6,809 bases of DNA, from the NCBI GenBank assembly GCA_013152215.1, contig JAADGT010000082.1:1-6809 (forward strand), read 5' to 3'. The position numbers and the translations under genes are program-made. How positions within the stretch are numbered: position 1 is the first letter of the stretch; each line of letters begins with the position of its first letter. Shown one piece after another: positions 5,753 to 6,809 of the stretch. The notes under the pieces were generated by a model, which was given only the letters and a program-made list of their open reading frames with translations, had not been told where the DNA came from and did no database searches. This DNA comes from Deltaproteobacteria bacterium (GTDB lineage: Bacteria; Desulfobacterota; Deferrisomatia; Deferrisomatales; Deferrisomataceae).

Positions 5753-6060
5753 GGCCAACTCTCTCCTTTTCTTTTTTCTGCCAGCAGCGGGAACCCACGA
5801 ACGGCGTGCACGATCGAACCTCCCTACCCAGACGCCTCCTCTCTCCACGTTCTACGTTTTCGCCTCAGCGCCGCGAACACCACCCGGCGGCGGCTCTCGG
5901 ACACCGGGTCATGATACAAACGGTCTGTGATCAGGGGGTTACCGCGCCGTTACGTTTCGATGAACATGGTCGGCGGCACAACGCTGAGCTCCCCCCGTTG
6001 GACGGCGTGACGAGGCCGAGCCCCTGGGGGTACCCTTGCGAACCGGAAGGAGGTTTATCG
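5753..6060. other. Divergent intergenic region between porin and DUF523 gene
   Basis: These 308 bases hold no convincing gene. The porin side (5753-5904) would be a leader of about 150 bases with the porin ribosome site at its end. The middle holds the GTAAC direct repeat and a TATCAT box on the minus strand (5911-5953). The right side ends in AAGGAGG (6047-6053), seven bases before the DUF523 ATG. I cannot place a plus-strand promoter with confidence. Confidence 0.55.
5911..5953 (-). promoter_or_regulatory. Candidate operator-promoter of the porin: GTAAC direct repeat plus TATCAT
   Basis: On the minus strand GTAAC lies at 5953-5949 and again at 5942-5938, an exact 11-base period. TATCAT, a good -10 match, lies at 5916-5911, 21 bases after the second copy. 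That is one 11-base step further than at the other two sites, and the extra step is occupied by ATCAC (5931-5927), which matches GTAAC at three of five positions, so three phased half-sites are possible. No canonical -35 is present. The layout fits an activator of the PhoB/OmpR class, consistent with the porin family, but the regulator is inferred. Confidence 0.55.
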
Positions 6061-6809
6061 ATGGAGGCCCACCACAAGCTTCGCGTCCTGGTGAGCGCGT
6101 GTCTGTTGGGTGAGCCGGTGCGCTACGACGGCGGCCACAAGCTCGACCCGGCCGTGGCCGGGCTGGAGCCCTGGGCCGAGTTGGTGGGGGTGTGCCCGGA
6201 GACGGAGGCAGAGCTCGGGGTGCCCCGGGAAGCCATGGACCTGGTGGGCGACCCCGCCGGACCCCGGGCCGTGACCGTGGAGACCGGCCGGGACCGAACG
6301 AAGGAGCTGGTTGCGGTGTTCCGTCGCCGCGCGGCCGAGCTGGCCGGCCGAGGGCTGGACGCGGCGATCCTGAAGGCCCGGTCCCCGTCCTGCGCGGTCG
6401 CATCGGGCCGGGTGTACCCCGAGCGGCCCCGACACGACACGCCGGTGCCGGGCCGGGGGCTGTTCGCGGCCGAGCTGGCTCGACGAGCCCCCCTCCTACC
6501 CCTGGCAGAGGAGACCGATCTCCACCGCCCGGAGCGCCGGGCGCACCTGTTCCGCCGGGTGTTCGCGCTCCGGCGCTGGAGGGCGGCTCGGACGGCCGCC
6601 CCGGACCCAAAGGCCCTGCGGAAGTTCCACGAGCGGGAGCGGCTCGGGCTCCTCAGCCACGACCCCCACCGCTGTCGCGGCCTGGAGCGGCTCGCGGCCT
6701 CGGCCGCCGACCGTTCCGCGGAAGAAGCCTGGTCACGATACGAGGCGCTCCTTCTGGAGACGCTCGCCCGCCCTCCCACCCGCCGGACCCATGCCGTTGC
6801 GCTCCGCCA
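6061..6809 (+). CDS. DUF523-DUF1722 protein (TudS-like desulfidase domain + YbgA-like), 3' end outside window
   Basis: The frame is open for 249 codons and runs off the window. The ATG has an ideal ribosome site, AAGGAGG, seven bases upstream. Residues 7 to about 150 are a DUF523 domain: VSACLLGEPVRYDGG, VGVCPETEAELGVPRE, and KARSPSCA. The three cysteines Cys14, Cys45 and Cys111 sit where DUF523 proteins of the TudS type hold a [4Fe-4S] cluster used to remove sulfur from thiouracil-type compounds. From about residue 184 a DUF1722 (YbgA-like) domain begins, with LRKFHERERLGLLSHDPHRCRGLERLAA-type spacing (family: FHxxHKxxLLxHSPxxYRxLGRL), cut off before its end. The DUF523-DUF1722 fusion is a known architecture. 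Enzyme activity on thiouracil is established for other DUF523 members and only inferred here; the role of DUF1722 is not known to me. It is divergent from the porin, with no obvious functional link. Confidence 0.88.
   Translation, partial: MEAHHKLRVLVSACLLGEPVRYDGGHKLDPAVAGLEPWAELVGVCPETEAELGVPREAMDLVGDPAGPRAVTVETGRDRTKELVAVFRRRAAELAGRGLDAAILKARSPSCAVASGRVYPERPRHDTPVPGRGLFAAELARRAPLLPLAEETDLHRPERRAHLFRRVFALRRWRAARTAAPDPKALRKFHERERLGLLSHDPHRCRGLERLAASAADRSAEEAWSRYEALLLETLARPPTRRTHAVALR

Noticed and set aside
5939..6779. Several minus-strand frames opposite the DUF523 gene
   Set aside because: They are Arg/Pro/Gly/Ser-rich low-complexity translations; the plus-strand frame has family motifs and an ideal ribosome site.

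Overview
The window is GC-rich throughout and looks like the chromosome of a Gram-negative bacterium. Supporting signs are a lipoprotein with a lipobox, a 388-residue outer-membrane porin ending in Phe, Lgt, and strong Shine-Dalgarno sites. The gene mix (a GCC-type Lgt, a ChaN-PDZ lipoprotein, a receiver-kinase hybrid, an OprO/OprP porin, a DUF523-DUF1722 fusion) suggests a deltaproteobacterial (Desulfobacterota-like) lineage. That placement is an inference from gene content, not a taxonomic assignment. I see no rRNA, tRNA, CRISPR array, transposase or phage gene.

Layout. 1-438 is the 3' half of lgt (prolipoprotein diacylglyceryl transferase). 439-772 is non-coding and holds a dispersed-looking inverted repeat and a strong hairpin just before the next gene. 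773-2008 encodes a ChaN-family (DUF399) lipoprotein with a C-terminal PDZ domain. 2098-2655 encodes a small two-helix membrane protein with a possible PH-like tail, ending at a probable terminator. 2805-3947 encodes a soluble receiver-histidine kinase hybrid. 4058-4405 encodes a 115-residue helical protein that by eye aligns with hemerythrins but lacks the iron ligands. 4586-5752 on the minus strand encodes an OprO/OprP-type porin with its own intrinsic terminator facing the previous gene. 6061-6809 is the start of a DUF523-DUF1722 (TudS/YbgA-like) gene that runs off the window and is divergent from the porin.

The most interesting signal lies between the genes. The pentamer GTAAC occurs as a direct repeat with an exact 11-base period upstream of the receiver-kinase gene (2725-2740) and, on the minus strand, upstream of the porin (5953-5938). 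An imperfect copy (GAAAC, then GTAAC, same period) precedes the hemerythrin-like gene (3982-3997). Direct repeats with an 11-base period are how PhoB/OmpR-class winged-helix regulators bind, and the porin family is classically phosphate-responsive. My working hypothesis is that these three units form one small regulon, perhaps phosphate-linked, in which the receiver-kinase and a metal-free hemerythrin-like protein have signalling roles. The repeats are directly visible; the regulator and the stimulus are inference.
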